Positions 37,762 through 44,530 are shown, counted from the stretch's first letter. The stretch: 64,000 nt of DNA from an uncultured Flavobacteriaceae bacterium (GCA_947504035.1 CANNGA010000001.1:1-64000); one strand, 5' to 3'. Numbers and translations are program-made. Notes: generated from the sequence alone by a model not told the origin.

Positions 37762-38578
37762 GGGTTTCTATTCTAATATTATGTTGCGATGGCATTGCTA
37801 AGTATATCTTAAGGATATGCGCCCAAGTACTGGTGTCTTCGTCTTGTATCCAAATGCTAACAAGGTGTTTCCCTTTTTTGTTTTTAAGGCGTATTGCTTT
37901 GGTAAATGTGGTTTTTTCTTTAAGCCAAATAACCTCTGCGACACTTACTTTACGGTTTGAAATCTCTTCGGAAACCGTTTTAGGAATACCGGCGATGGCT
38001 AATGTGAGTTGTACTTGCGCTCCTGTTAGTTTTAGGTCGTAAGGGGCGCTGTAATCGACATGATGTGGTTCGCGTAATACGACCATGTCATCTGTTCCAA
38101 TTTGTACGCCAACAGGTTGAGGTGTTTTAAAAAGATATTGGAATAAAGGGTATAGATGTTGGTCTGAAGCAAAAGCACGGGCCACTAAAATAGCACCGTA
38201 ATCAGGATCTGTTTTAGTCTTAAATACAGGAGGTGCTATTGTTTTTTCATTTGAAGAGCGTAATACAGACCAGCCTTCTTGGTATAATAAGTAATCTTCA
38301 ACAGGTTTGTCGTCTTCAAGATGCGAGGACATAATGGTTAGGGCTTTTTCTGGGGTGAGGTTTTTGTACCAGAAATTGCCCGGTTGTACAATCCAAGTAG
38401 GGGCGTCTTCGCACCTGCCATTACATCGCGTTTTTATCGTATGGGTGTCGTCCCATAAATCTTTATTACGAAGGTAGGCTCGTGCTTCCCTTATGGCTAA
38501 TTCGCCATTTGCTTTTTGACAAGAACCGCCGTCGCAAAATTGAAACGTTGTTGTGACTTTAGAAATGTTTTTTCCCAT
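37742..38578 (-). CDS. Thioredoxin-like [2Fe-2S] ferredoxin domain protein
   Basis: 278 residues. The N-terminal domain has four cysteines in the spacing of thioredoxin-like 2Fe-2S ferredoxins: C15-D-G-G-S-C20 and C52-N-G-R-C56. The remaining 180 residues are not recognised; they contain two beta-rich blocks (YGAILVARAFASDQHLY, VQIGTDDMVVLREPH). First gene after the cobalamin riboswitch, so its expression should fall when cobalamin is plentiful. It may supply electrons for corrinoid reduction or cobalt insertion; this is inference from context. Confidence 0.82.
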   Translation of the reverse strand: MGKNISKVTTTFQFCDGGSCQKANGELAIREARAYLRNKDLWDDTHTIKTRCNGRCEDAPTWIVQPGNFWYKNLTPEKALTIMSSHLEDDKPVEDYLLYQEGWSVLRSSNEKTIAPPVFKTKTDPDYGAILVARAFASDQHLYPLFQYLFKTPQPVGVQIGTDDMVVLREPHHVDYSAPYDLKLTGAQVQLTLAIAGIPKTVSEEISNRKVSVAEVIWLKEKTTFTKAIRLKNKKGKHLVSIWIQDEDTSTWAHILKIYLAMPSQHNIRIETHESQEH

Positions 38579-38720
38579 GTTAATGATACATAAACGCAGT
38601 AAAAGTTTTAGAAGGAAAAAACAGATAACGCTTTATGTTTATGCTACATCATGCCCAAGCAATGAATTTGAGGTGCCGCTATCTATTCTTAGATCTAACC
38701 CTTTACCCGAGAGTTAATAC

Positions 38721-38897
38721 TATTAGGTCTTAGGGCAGGTCTCCTGACTTACGCATTACCATAGCCTTCCCATATAATAGATACAGTGGTTTTTTAATGG
38801 TAATATATAAAGCGCATTACAGTTGCGGGAACAGTTTTGGGTTTTCACCAAATTCCCTTTTCATCTTTTATGTCTAAAAGAACCATAAGACTAAGAA
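38721..38897 (-). ncRNA. Cobalamin (AdoCbl) riboswitch
   Basis: Read on the minus strand, the region has the ordered conserved blocks of the B12 riboswitch: AAGGGAATTTGGTGAAAACC, then TGTTCCCGCAACTGTAA, then GGGAAGGC and finally the B12 box AGTCAGGAGACCTGCC. The outer stem P1 can form between TTAGTCTTA near 38890 and TAAGACCTAA near 38725. It ends about 140 bp before the ferredoxin-like gene and follows the stop of the ATPase gene, so it controls 38578 to about 36949 and possibly cbiX. Confidence 0.95.
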
Positions 38898-38915
38898 CGA
38901 AGGTACTTTATTTAT

Positions 38916-39440
38916 TTAAATAATAGACTGAATAAAGGCAACACGTTGTGTTAAAGTTGCTTTTGGTAAGATTTTTAGTGTGAAATTTAAGTCTTGGTAG
39001 ACGTCTACAAGGTGTTTATGGATAAGCGCTGCGTCTTGAAGCGATTGTGGCCGTTGTGGATCATTGGTATAGATAGCTTCCCATGGTGGCGCTAAAAAAA
39101 CAATAGGCTGGTAATAAGACTTAAAAGGGAACCGACTTAAACGATCTGGAATTTTACAAGCGCTTGCTTTTAAATAGGCCATACAATCTGGCAGCCCTCT
39201 GTCTACAAATGTGCAGGGGGTTACAGGGATGTTCAATTCTTTTAGGGTTTGTTCATATACCAGATTTACAAAGCCTATAAGGTCTTCCCAAGGCGTTTTA
39301 TTGCCACCTTGTTGCTGTTGTCGTAGTATAATTTGTCTTGCTATTTCATCATGGCAGGCATACCCCTGTTGTTTTAGGGCATTAATTAAACTTGTTTTTC
39401 CAGTGCCAGGTGCACCAGTAAGAATGTATCTTTTAGACAT
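38916..39440 (-). CDS. P-loop ATPase/kinase of cobalamin cluster
   Basis: 174-residue AAA_28-like protein with Walker A GAPGTGKTS at about 9-17, a HDEIARQII segment and a DRGLPDC acidic motif as in small-molecule kinases. Its start shares the stop region of cbiB (39440). No cobU/cobP is present in the window, so a role in phosphorylating a corrinoid or another small molecule is conceivable but not shown. Confidence 0.75.
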   Translation of the reverse strand: MSKRYILTGAPGTGKTSLINALKQQGYACHDEIARQIILRQQQQGGNKTPWEDLIGFVNLVYEQTLKELNIPVTPCTFVDRGLPDCMAYLKASACKIPDRLSRFPFKSYYQPIVFLAPPWEAIYTNDPQRPQSLQDAALIHKHLVDVYQDLNFTLKILPKATLTQRVAFIQSII

Positions 39441-40369
39441 TATAGGACAAAAAAATAGAATATACTAATAAGTGTTACGGTAACAAAGGTGACTTTGTGG
39501 TTAATGCGGGCTACAGTTGTTATTTCATGTTGTGCTATATGTCTATCATGTGTGCCAATATAGGGTTTGTCTACCTGTTTGCCATGGTAATAATTAGGCC
39601 CTCCAAACCTACAATTTAAAATTGCAGCCAATGCAGCTTCTGGATACCCTGCATTGGGGCTAGAATGCTGTTTGCCATATTTTAGAACGAAAGGAATTTT
39701 ATGAAGTTTTCCTGTTACAACTAACATTATAAAGGCCGTGATTCTAGCAGGAATGTAATTGGCAACATCGTCTAATCGCGCTGCAAATTTTCCAAAATGG
39801 AGGTAACGTTCGTTTTTATAGCCTATCATAGAGTCTAACGTGTTAATCATTTTATAAGCCATGGCGCCAGAAACCCCAAACAATGCATAATAAAACAGTG
39901 GTGCGACGACACCATCGCTTAGGTTTTCTGACATGGTTTCGAAGACCGCAATGCGAATTTGCTGAGGGTTTAATTGTTTTGTTTCCCGACCTACAATCCA
40001 AGACAATCTATTTCGACCTTCAGATAGTCCTTTTTCTAAGGCTTTAAAAACGGCTTTGCCTTCTGTGATGAGACTTTTATTGGCTAAAGCATAAAAGACA
40101 GCTACAGATGCAAAACTATAATAGGCTATGGGATAGGGTAATAATAGAGTTTCAATTGTGCGAAAAACGAATAGTGTTCCACCTACTAAAACCAAAGTGA
40201 GGGCCATGCCTTTTACTGTTTTAGAGGCGCCAGAATTTAGCTTTTTTTCACCAAAGGCTATACAATGTCCAAATACACGTATGGGGTGGGGAAGCGCTCT
40301 AGGATCACCGAAAATTACATCTAAAAGGTAGCCAATACCTAGGGGAATAAGGATTAATGCGTATGCCAT
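39440..40369 (-). CDS. cbiB: Adenosylcobinamide-phosphate synthase
   Basis: Integral membrane protein that joins the aminopropanol arm to adenosylcobyrate. It starts with LLDVIFGDPRALPHPIRVFG, has NKSLITEGKAVFKALEKGLSEGRNRLSWIVGR and GVSGAMAYKMINTLDSMIGY, all CbiB/CobD landmarks. 309 residues. Overlaps the aminotransferase-like gene by 16 bp. Confidence 0.94.
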   Translation of the reverse strand: MAYALILIPLGIGYLLDVIFGDPRALPHPIRVFGHCIAFGEKKLNSGASKTVKGMALTLVLVGGTLFVFRTIETLLLPYPIAYYSFASVAVFYALANKSLITEGKAVFKALEKGLSEGRNRLSWIVGRETKQLNPQQIRIAVFETMSENLSDGVVAPLFYYALFGVSGAMAYKMINTLDSMIGYKNERYLHFGKFAARLDDVANYIPARITAFIMLVVTGKLHKIPFVLKYGKQHSSPNAGYPEAALAAILNCRFGGPNYYHGKQVDKPYIGTHDRHIAQHEITTVARINHKVTFVTVTLISIFYFFVL

Positions 40370-41373
40370 GCTTTTAGTGCGTTAACTAGTAATTCGTTTT
40401 TTTGGGGACTCTGGCTTGCAATACGTATGTAATGGCCATCTAAGCCTCTAAAATTAGAAGCGTCTCGTATTAATAATTGATGGGTGTATGCAAGATAGTC
40501 TTTTAATTTTGCGGCATCTGGGCTGTCTAATTTCACTAAGAAAAAAGGGGTTGTAGATGGCAGGACTGTAAAGCCACTTAGAGTATCGATATCCTGTTGT
40601 AATGCTTTACTAAAGTTTAAGAGTGTGGCCATATTAGGAGCTAAAGCCTTGTAATTGTTAAAGATGTATTTTCCAGCTTCAATGGCCATGGCATTGACAC
40701 TCCAAGGCATTTTAGCGTGTTGCAGTTTTTGTTTTAATTCTGGATGACACATTATATAGCCTAAACGCAATCCTGGTATGGAAAATAATTTAGTTAAAGA
40801 TTTTACAATTATAAGCGTGTTAAATTCTTTTAATAAAGACTTGCAGGAGTCGATGCTAAGGGTGAAATCAATATAAGCTTCGTCAATTACAAATGTGGTC
40901 TTAGGAAATTTTAGAAGCAGTGTGCGTATTTCGGTTACGGTAGTGCTATAGCCATCTGGGTTATTGGGATTGCATATAAAAACGATATCGTCTTTAAAAT
41001 TGGTATCAAGCAGGTCTGCCCGCTTGTAAAAAGAGATGCGCATTTTGTTTCGCATACAAGCGTCCTCGTACTCAGAAAAAGTAGGTGTTCCTATAGCTGC
41101 TGTTTTGCCATAGAATAATGTAGCGATAAGATAGAAGGCTTCTGTTGCACCATTGGTTGTTAAAATAGACGCGGCCTCTAATTGATGGTGTTGTGCTATC
41201 TTTTCTGATAGTTCATCTGCATTAGGCGTTGGGTAATTGGCAATTGCAGGCAATTTATGTTTAAGGTGGGTTATAAGCTTGGCTGCTGTGCTTTCGTACC
41301 AAACATTTGAACTAAAATTAGCTTTAAACGTGGTGTTGTATAAATACCCATCATCTCCATGGCCGTATATCAT
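40354..41373 (-). CDS. cobC: L-threonine-O-3-phosphate decarboxylase-like aminotransferase
   Basis: PLP-dependent fold type I protein, 339 residues, closest in layout to histidinol-phosphate aminotransferases but placed between cobQ and cbiB. N-terminal HGDDGYLYNTTFKANFSSNVWY is the CobC/CobD-type start; NPNNPDGY, DEAYIDF and the PLP lysine in SLTKLFSIPGLRLGY are visible. It should make the aminopropanol phosphate arm. Abuts cobQ by one base. Confidence 0.9.
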   Translation of the reverse strand: MIYGHGDDGYLYNTTFKANFSSNVWYESTAAKLITHLKHKLPAIANYPTPNADELSEKIAQHHQLEAASILTTNGATEAFYLIATLFYGKTAAIGTPTFSEYEDACMRNKMRISFYKRADLLDTNFKDDIVFICNPNNPDGYSTTVTEIRTLLLKFPKTTFVIDEAYIDFTLSIDSCKSLLKEFNTLIIVKSLTKLFSIPGLRLGYIMCHPELKQKLQHAKMPWSVNAMAIEAGKYIFNNYKALAPNMATLLNFSKALQQDIDTLSGFTVLPSTTPFFLVKLDSPDAAKLKDYLAYTHQLLIRDASNFRGLDGHYIRIASQSPQKNELLVNALKAWHTH

Positions 41374-42839
41374 TAGCTGTATTGCATTTTAGAAATTATA
41401 GATGTTATATCAATATGCGTTTCTAACAGATGGGCTAAAGCGTCATAATTTTGATCCTTATACGCATTATAATCAAATGGCGTTGCTGCTTTTTTAGAGG
41501 TATATGCTTGTAATACGTCTTCAATAACCACAGGGTTGTCAAGAATGCCATGAATATAGGTGCCCCAGCATTTGTTATTTAAATAGCCTTCGGTATGTGT
41601 TTTTAGTTGATTTAAAGGTGCTGAGGTCTCAAAGGTTGTTTGTCCCATATGAATTTCATACCCAGTACAGGTGTCTGGATATGTTTTAAATTTGAAATCA
41701 CATTGCAGTGTTGTTTTTTTAGCGGTTAATTGTGTGACCATAGGGAAAATGCCTAAGCCGTGCACTGTTTTTATATCACTTTCGACGCCAAGAGGGTCTT
41801 CAATACGGCGGCCTAGCATTTGATAGCCTCCGCAAATCCCTATAATTGTCTTTCCAGAAGTATGCGCTGTTAAAATCACTTCTGCGATGCCTTGTTCTCT
41901 TAGAAATAAGAGGTCTTGAATGGTGTTTTTACTTCCTGGCAGTATAATGATGTCGGCATTTTTAATTTTATCAGGATCTTTGGTGTAGAACAAATGCGTT
42001 CTAGGGTCTTTTTCTAAAACATTAAAATCGGTATAATTAGACATATAGGGGAGCAGTACAATGGCAATATTGATCCCCGTTTCAGTGGCTGTTTTTTCCT
42101 TTTTATCTAGCCCCACAGAGTCTTCTTCTTCAATATAGATGTCTTGGGCGTAGGGTACTATGCCTAAAACAGGGAGACCTGTTAATTGTTCTAATATTTT
42201 TTTGCCATCATCGAATAAGGTGGCATCTCCTCTAAATTTATTGATGATGATTCCTTTTACTAATGCTTTTTCCCAAGGTTCTAGTAGGGCTATAGAGCCA
42301 TAAACACTAGCAAAAACGCCGCCTTTGTCGATATCTGCAATGAGGTAAACGTCTGCTTTTGCTGCTTCGGCCATTCTCATGTTTACAATGTCTCTATGTT
42401 TTAAGTTTAATTCGCTAATACTGCCAGCGCCTTCTAAAACAACAGGGTTGTAGGTATTTTGCAATCGCATAAAGGCGGTTTTAGCTTCTTCGAACAAGTG
42501 TGTTTTATTATTGCCTAAAAAATAGTCTTTGATACTTTGGTCGCCAATAGGTTTGCCATGTAATACCACTTGAGATTTATGAGTGCCAGAGGGTTTTAAT
42601 AGAATAGGGTTCATATCTGTGGAACAGGCTATTTTACAGGCTTCTGCCTGTACAGCTTGTGCCCGTCCAATTTCTAGACCATCTGGAGTTACAAAGCTGT
42701 TAAGCGACATGTTTTGCGCTTTGAATGGTGCAGGCGTAAACCCTTTTTGTTTTAGAAGTCTGCAAATTCCTGTAACGAGCATGCTTTTGCCAACATCTGA
42801 GCCCGTACCAACGAACATAATAGGGCGTAATTTTTTCAT
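41373..42839 (-). CDS. cobQ: Cobyric acid synthase
   Basis: Amidates four carboxylates of adenosylcobyrinate diamide. N-terminal dethiobiotin-synthetase-like P-loop VGTGSDVGKSMLVTGICR, then KAQNMSLNSFV and EGAGSISELNL; C-terminal glutamine amidotransferase with the nucleophile in IGICGGYQMLG and its His in GTYIHGILDN. 488 residues, the usual size. First gene of the minus-strand cobalamin block; the tRNA array ends 110 bp upstream. Confidence 0.95.
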   Translation of the reverse strand: MKKLRPIMFVGTGSDVGKSMLVTGICRLLKQKGFTPAPFKAQNMSLNSFVTPDGLEIGRAQAVQAEACKIACSTDMNPILLKPSGTHKSQVVLHGKPIGDQSIKDYFLGNNKTHLFEEAKTAFMRLQNTYNPVVLEGAGSISELNLKHRDIVNMRMAEAAKADVYLIADIDKGGVFASVYGSIALLEPWEKALVKGIIINKFRGDATLFDDGKKILEQLTGLPVLGIVPYAQDIYIEEEDSVGLDKKEKTATETGINIAIVLLPYMSNYTDFNVLEKDPRTHLFYTKDPDKIKNADIIILPGSKNTIQDLLFLREQGIAEVILTAHTSGKTIIGICGGYQMLGRRIEDPLGVESDIKTVHGLGIFPMVTQLTAKKTTLQCDFKFKTYPDTCTGYEIHMGQTTFETSAPLNQLKTHTEGYLNNKCWGTYIHGILDNPVVIEDVLQAYTSKKAATPFDYNAYKDQNYDALAHLLETHIDITSIISKMQYS

Positions 42840-42948
42840 TTTTCTATGGGCAATGAATTGCTGTCAAAATTAGGTAAATAATTTGGCTTTTTTTAGAGAA
42901 GGTAAATTTAATGACATAAACAAGCGCCTCTATGGGATGTTATTTTAG

Positions 42949-43069
42949 CAGGAATAGCAAGATTCGAACTCGCAGCTTCGGGGTCGAAATGCTTTGCATT
43001 CATGAACTCATTAATTTAAAATAAGCATCGTGAATACACCCAATGTTTTATCCATTAAACTATACTCCT
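42949..43069 (-). tRNA. tRNA-Arg(UCG)-like gene interrupted by 49-nt insert
   Basis: A 7-bp acceptor (AGGAGTA with TATTCCT), D-arm (GTTT...AAAC), and T-arm (GCGAG-TTCGAAT-CTTGC) are clear. The anticodon stem TTGGG/CCCGA encloses TTTCGAC, a perfect anticodon loop with U33 and anticodon UCG, but 49 extra bases (42990-43038) lie between the 5' stem strand and this loop. Without them the tRNA is 72 nt. The junction is my best fit and may shift by a few bases. CCA is not encoded. Confidence 0.62.
42990..43038 (-). other. Hairpin insert A in tRNA-Arg-like gene
   Basis: 49 nt. Outer stem GTATTCA/TGAATGC (7 bp), an internal loop with CGATG on the 5' side, inner stem CTTATT/AATGAG (6 bp), 7-nt loop. 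It shares GTATTCACGAT with insert E at 43384-43431 and the two-stem plan with both other inserts. Confidence 0.65.
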
Positions 43070-43075
43070 AAATTG

Positions 43076-43202
43076 TGGAACAAACAGGAATCGAACCTGT
43101 ATCTTCGGATTTTAACTCAATGCATTCTATTTGATAAATAGGAGGCGTTGAATTCACAAGTTCATTTCAGTCCGTCGCATTGACCAACTTTGCTATTGTT
43201 CC
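43076..43202 (-). tRNA. tRNA-Phe(GAA) gene interrupted by 54-nt insert in the anticodon loop
   Basis: Acceptor GGAACAA/TTGTTCC (7 bp), T8-A9, D-arm GCA...TGC, T-arm ACAGG-TTCGATT-CCTGT and discriminator A are all regular. The anticodon arm CGGA-CTGAAAA-TCCG (anticodon GAA) is split after the anticodon by about 54 nt (43112-43165), at or next to the 37/38 position where archaeal and eukaryotic introns sit. Without the insert it is 73 nt. Runs of A make the exact junction ambiguous by one or two bases. Confidence 0.75.
43112..43165 (-). other. Hairpin insert B in tRNA-Phe gene
   Basis: 54 nt with outer stem AATTCAACGC/GCATTGAGTT (nine of ten pairs), internal loop CTC/AAT and inner stem CTATTT/AAATAG (6 bp) closed by three bases. 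The fold matches inserts A and E although the paired bases differ. Far too short for a group I or group II intron. Confidence 0.7.
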
Positions 43203-43207
43203 ATTTT

Positions 43208-43280
43208 GGGTGACTTCGGGATTCGAACCCTGTTCTTCTCATTCACAATGAGACGTTTTACCAAATAAACTAAAGACACC
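43208..43280 (-). tRNA. tRNA-His(GUG)
   Basis: 73 nt. Anticodon arm TCTCA-TTGTGAA-TGAGA with anticodon GUG. The acceptor GGTGTCT/AGTCACC has one T-T mismatch, and the T-stem keeps only three good pairs (CAGGG against CCCGA), so it is more degenerate than a housekeeping tRNA-His. An extra 5' G typical of histidine tRNAs is possible. Confidence 0.75.
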
Positions 43281-43289
43281 ATATGCTTG

Positions 43290-43362
43290 TAAACCCGATA
43301 GGACTCGAACCTATACCTCAGGAGTCAAATTCCTGTATGCTCACCATTTACATCACGAGTTT
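43290..43362 (-). tRNA. tRNA-Gln(UUG)
   Basis: 73 nt with acceptor AAACTCG/CGGGTTT (one G-U pair), anticodon arm CAGGA-ATTTGAC-TCCTG (anticodon UUG) and T-arm ATAGG-TTCGAGT-CCTAT. Uninterrupted. Only 10 bp from tRNA-His. Confidence 0.82.
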
Positions 43363-43365
43363 ATA

Positions 43366-43487
43366 TGCGCCACCTTGGATTACGCATTCATTCTTATTGT
43401 TTTAAGAAATCGTGAATACTTCCATATTTCTAACCAAGACTATACGGGGTTTAAACCCGATGCCGCTTCCAGTTGGGCTAGTGGCGC
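43366..43487 (-). tRNA. tRNA with UAA anticodon, T-loop interrupted by 48-nt insert
   Basis: Acceptor GCGCCAC/GTGGCGC (7 bp perfect), D-arm, anticodon arm CGGG-TTTAAAC-CCCG and T-stem CTTGG/CCAAG (5 bp perfect) are clear. The T-loop, however, contains 48 extra bases (43384-43431); without them it is TTGTAAT and the tRNA is 74 nt. Anticodon UAA would read leucine UUA, but the variable region is only 5 nt, whereas bacterial tRNA-Leu has a long variable arm. Its identity is therefore uncertain. Confidence 0.68.
43384..43431 (-). other. Hairpin insert E in T-loop of UAA-anticodon tRNA
   Basis: 48 nt. Outer stem GTATTCA/TGAATGC identical to insert A, 5' bulge CGAT, inner stem TTCTTA/TAAGAA (6 bp) with a 6-nt loop. 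The inner stem differs in sequence from inserts A and B but stays paired. Confidence 0.68.
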
Positions 43488-43491
43488 ATAG

Positions 43492-43565
43492 TATGGGGAG
43501 AGAGACTCGAACTCTCAGATTCCTGATTCTAAGTCAGGCGCGTTTACCATTTTCGCCATCCCCAC
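43492..43565 (-). tRNA. tRNA-Leu(UAG)-like, short variable loop
   Basis: 74 nt. Acceptor GTGGGGA/TCCCCAT (one G-U), leucine-like D-region TGGCGAAAATGGTAAACGC, anticodon arm CCTGA-CTTAGAA-TCAGG (anticodon UAG) and T-arm GAGAG-TTCGAGT-CTCTC. The variable region is only AATCT, so the class II arm expected of a bacterial tRNA-Leu is missing. Confidence 0.78.
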
Positions 43566-43577
43566 ATTTAATATCTG

Positions 43578-43649
43578 TATTCCGTAGGGGAATCGAACCC
43601 CTAATTCCACATCGAAAGTGTGGCGTCTTAACCATTTGACCAACGGAAT
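43578..43649 (-). tRNA. tRNA-Glu(UUC)
   Basis: 72 nt. Acceptor ATTCCGT/ACGGAAT, glutamate-like TTGGTCAAATGGTTAAGACGCC region, anticodon arm CCACA-CTTTCGA-TGTGG (anticodon UUC), T-arm AGGGG-TTCGATT-CCCCT. Regular cloverleaf. Confidence 0.88.
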
Positions 43650-43655
43650 ATTTTG

Positions 43656-43727
43656 TCTGAGAAGCAGGATTCGAACCTGCGACCTCTCGCGTCCAAGGCG
43701 CGTAAACTACCACCGTTATCTTCTCAG
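43656..43727 (-). tRNA. tRNA-Pro(UGG)-like
   Basis: 72 nt. Acceptor CTGAGAA/TTCTCAG, T-arm GCAGG-TTCGAAT-CCTGC preceded by the proline-like GAGGTC. If the anticodon loop is CTTGGAC, the anticodon is UGG with normal U33 and A37 and the stem has one mismatch. A one-base shift gives UUG with C33, which is less likely. Position 8 is G rather than U. Confidence 0.68.
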
Positions 43728-43731
43728 AGAA

Positions 43732-43798
43732 GGTACCACGCGGTTACAGATTGCAACCTTCAGCTATTTGAGAGACAGTCAAATAACTGTCGTGGTAC
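43732..43798 (-). tRNA. tRNA-like element, possibly D-armless tRNA-Asp
   Basis: 67 nt folding into an 8-bp closing stem (GTACCACG/CGTGGTAC), a 10-bp hairpin (AGTTATTTGA/TCAAATAGCT, one G-U) with loop CTGTCTC, and a second hairpin GGTTG-CAATCTG-TAACC in the T-arm place. The first loop has U33 and GUC at the anticodon position. There is no room for a D-arm and the T-loop lacks TTCRA, so it is either a very reduced tRNA or a tRNA-derived structured RNA. Confidence 0.42.
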
Positions 43799-43801
43799 AT
43801 G

Positions 43802-43884
43802 TGGAAGTGGTAGGGCTCGAACCTACACGCTCCGAAGAGATCAGATTTACAGTCTGACGAGCCAACCAATTGCTCAACACTTCC
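43802..43884 (-). tRNA. tRNA-Tyr(GUA)
   Basis: 83 nt class II tRNA. Acceptor GGAAGTG/CACTTCC, anticodon arm CAGA-CTGTAAA-TCTG (GUA), long variable arm TCTCTTCGGAGC and T-arm GTAGG-TTCGAGC-CCTAC. First tRNA of the minus-strand array. Confidence 0.92.
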
Positions 43885-43934
43885 TTAATTTGAGATCAGT
43901 TTGGAAGACTTATCTCATTTATAGTTTTTTAAAT

Positions 43935-44045
43935 TTAGAATTCGAGAATATCAATATTTTCGAAGCCACACGAGTCGTTATATCCGAACAGTTTTATCTC
44001 ATGCTGTTTATTTGTCTTTTGGTCTCGATGAGTTTGTAAACTCAT
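43935..44045 (-). CDS. Micro-ORF, 36 residues, upstream of tRNA array
   Basis: ATG-started ORF ending 50 bp before tRNA-Tyr. It begins MSLQTHRDQKTNKQHEIKLF and continues GYNDSCGFENIDILEF. It shares a loose QH-E-LF-GY pattern with the micro-ORF at 44152-44280. No signal peptide or membrane segment. Coding status is unproven; the similarity between neighbours is the only argument. Confidence 0.4.
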   Translation of the reverse strand: MSLQTHRDQKTNKQHEIKLFGYNDSCGFENIDILEF

Positions 44046-44101
44046 TTCAAGACCCTGGTCACCGCCAATTGGGGTGTCCTTATTAATTTGTGTTCATAAA
44101 A

Positions 44102-44128
44102 AAAGCACCTCTTTTCGGGAGGTGCTTT
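44102..44128 (-). terminator. Intrinsic terminator after micro-ORF
   Basis: Minus-strand stem AAAGCACCTC/GAGGTGCTTT (10 bp) with a 7-nt loop, followed by a T-run. It lies 24 bp after the micro-ORF stop at 44152. Confidence 0.9.
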
Positions 44129-44151
44129 ACGTGTTATTGTTGTAATTGATA

Positions 44152-44280
44152 TCAATTTATAACATAAGTATGCTCCCTAAATCTAAACTTGTATTGCTCA
44201 TAACCATGAAACAGCTCTAAGTGCTTCGGCGTGCGAAGACAGGCATTTAATGATAAAGTATGTTGTAAATAAAGTGTCAT
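44152..44280 (-). CDS. Micro-ORF, 42 residues, with own promoter and terminator
   Basis: Starts MTLYLQHTLSLNACLRTPKH and continues LELFHGYEQYKFRFREHTYVIN. A GATATTTGC promoter-like element lies about 35 bp before the ATG and a strong terminator follows the stop, so this is a compact single transcription unit. It could be a small protein, a leader peptide or merely part of a small RNA. Confidence 0.48.
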   Translation of the reverse strand: MTLYLQHTLSLNACLRTPKHLELFHGYEQYKFRFREHTYVIN

Positions 44281-44530
44281 TGTTATTTTGTTTTGTTGTT
44301 GTTTGACGTTGCAAATATCAAATCAATTTTTGAATTACACAAGGAAAAATTGAATTTAATTTACTGATAATCAATTATTTATGTTGTTTTTAGGCAATAG
44401 TCTTCCTGTCCGTGTTTTACGGATATTGAACATTTTATACAACAGTCTGTCTCCCAATTGTTTTCTGTTTCAATGCTTTATTTTATCGGTTTCTAACTTT
44501 TTAACATTATTTTAAAAATTTCCATAAAAA

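Noticed and set aside
42949-43487. Group I introns in the interrupted tRNAs
   Set aside because: Inserts are only 48-54 nt, without room for the P3-P9 core; group I introns are about 200 nt or more.
43366-43487. Normal class II tRNA-Leu with a long variable arm instead of an insert
   Set aside because: The perfect T-stem CTTGG/CCAAG encloses the extra bases, so they lie in the T-loop and not in the variable region.
43412-44039. Plus-strand ORFs across the tRNA array
   Set aside because: They run antisense through several tRNA genes, have tRNA-derived peptides and no recognisable domain.
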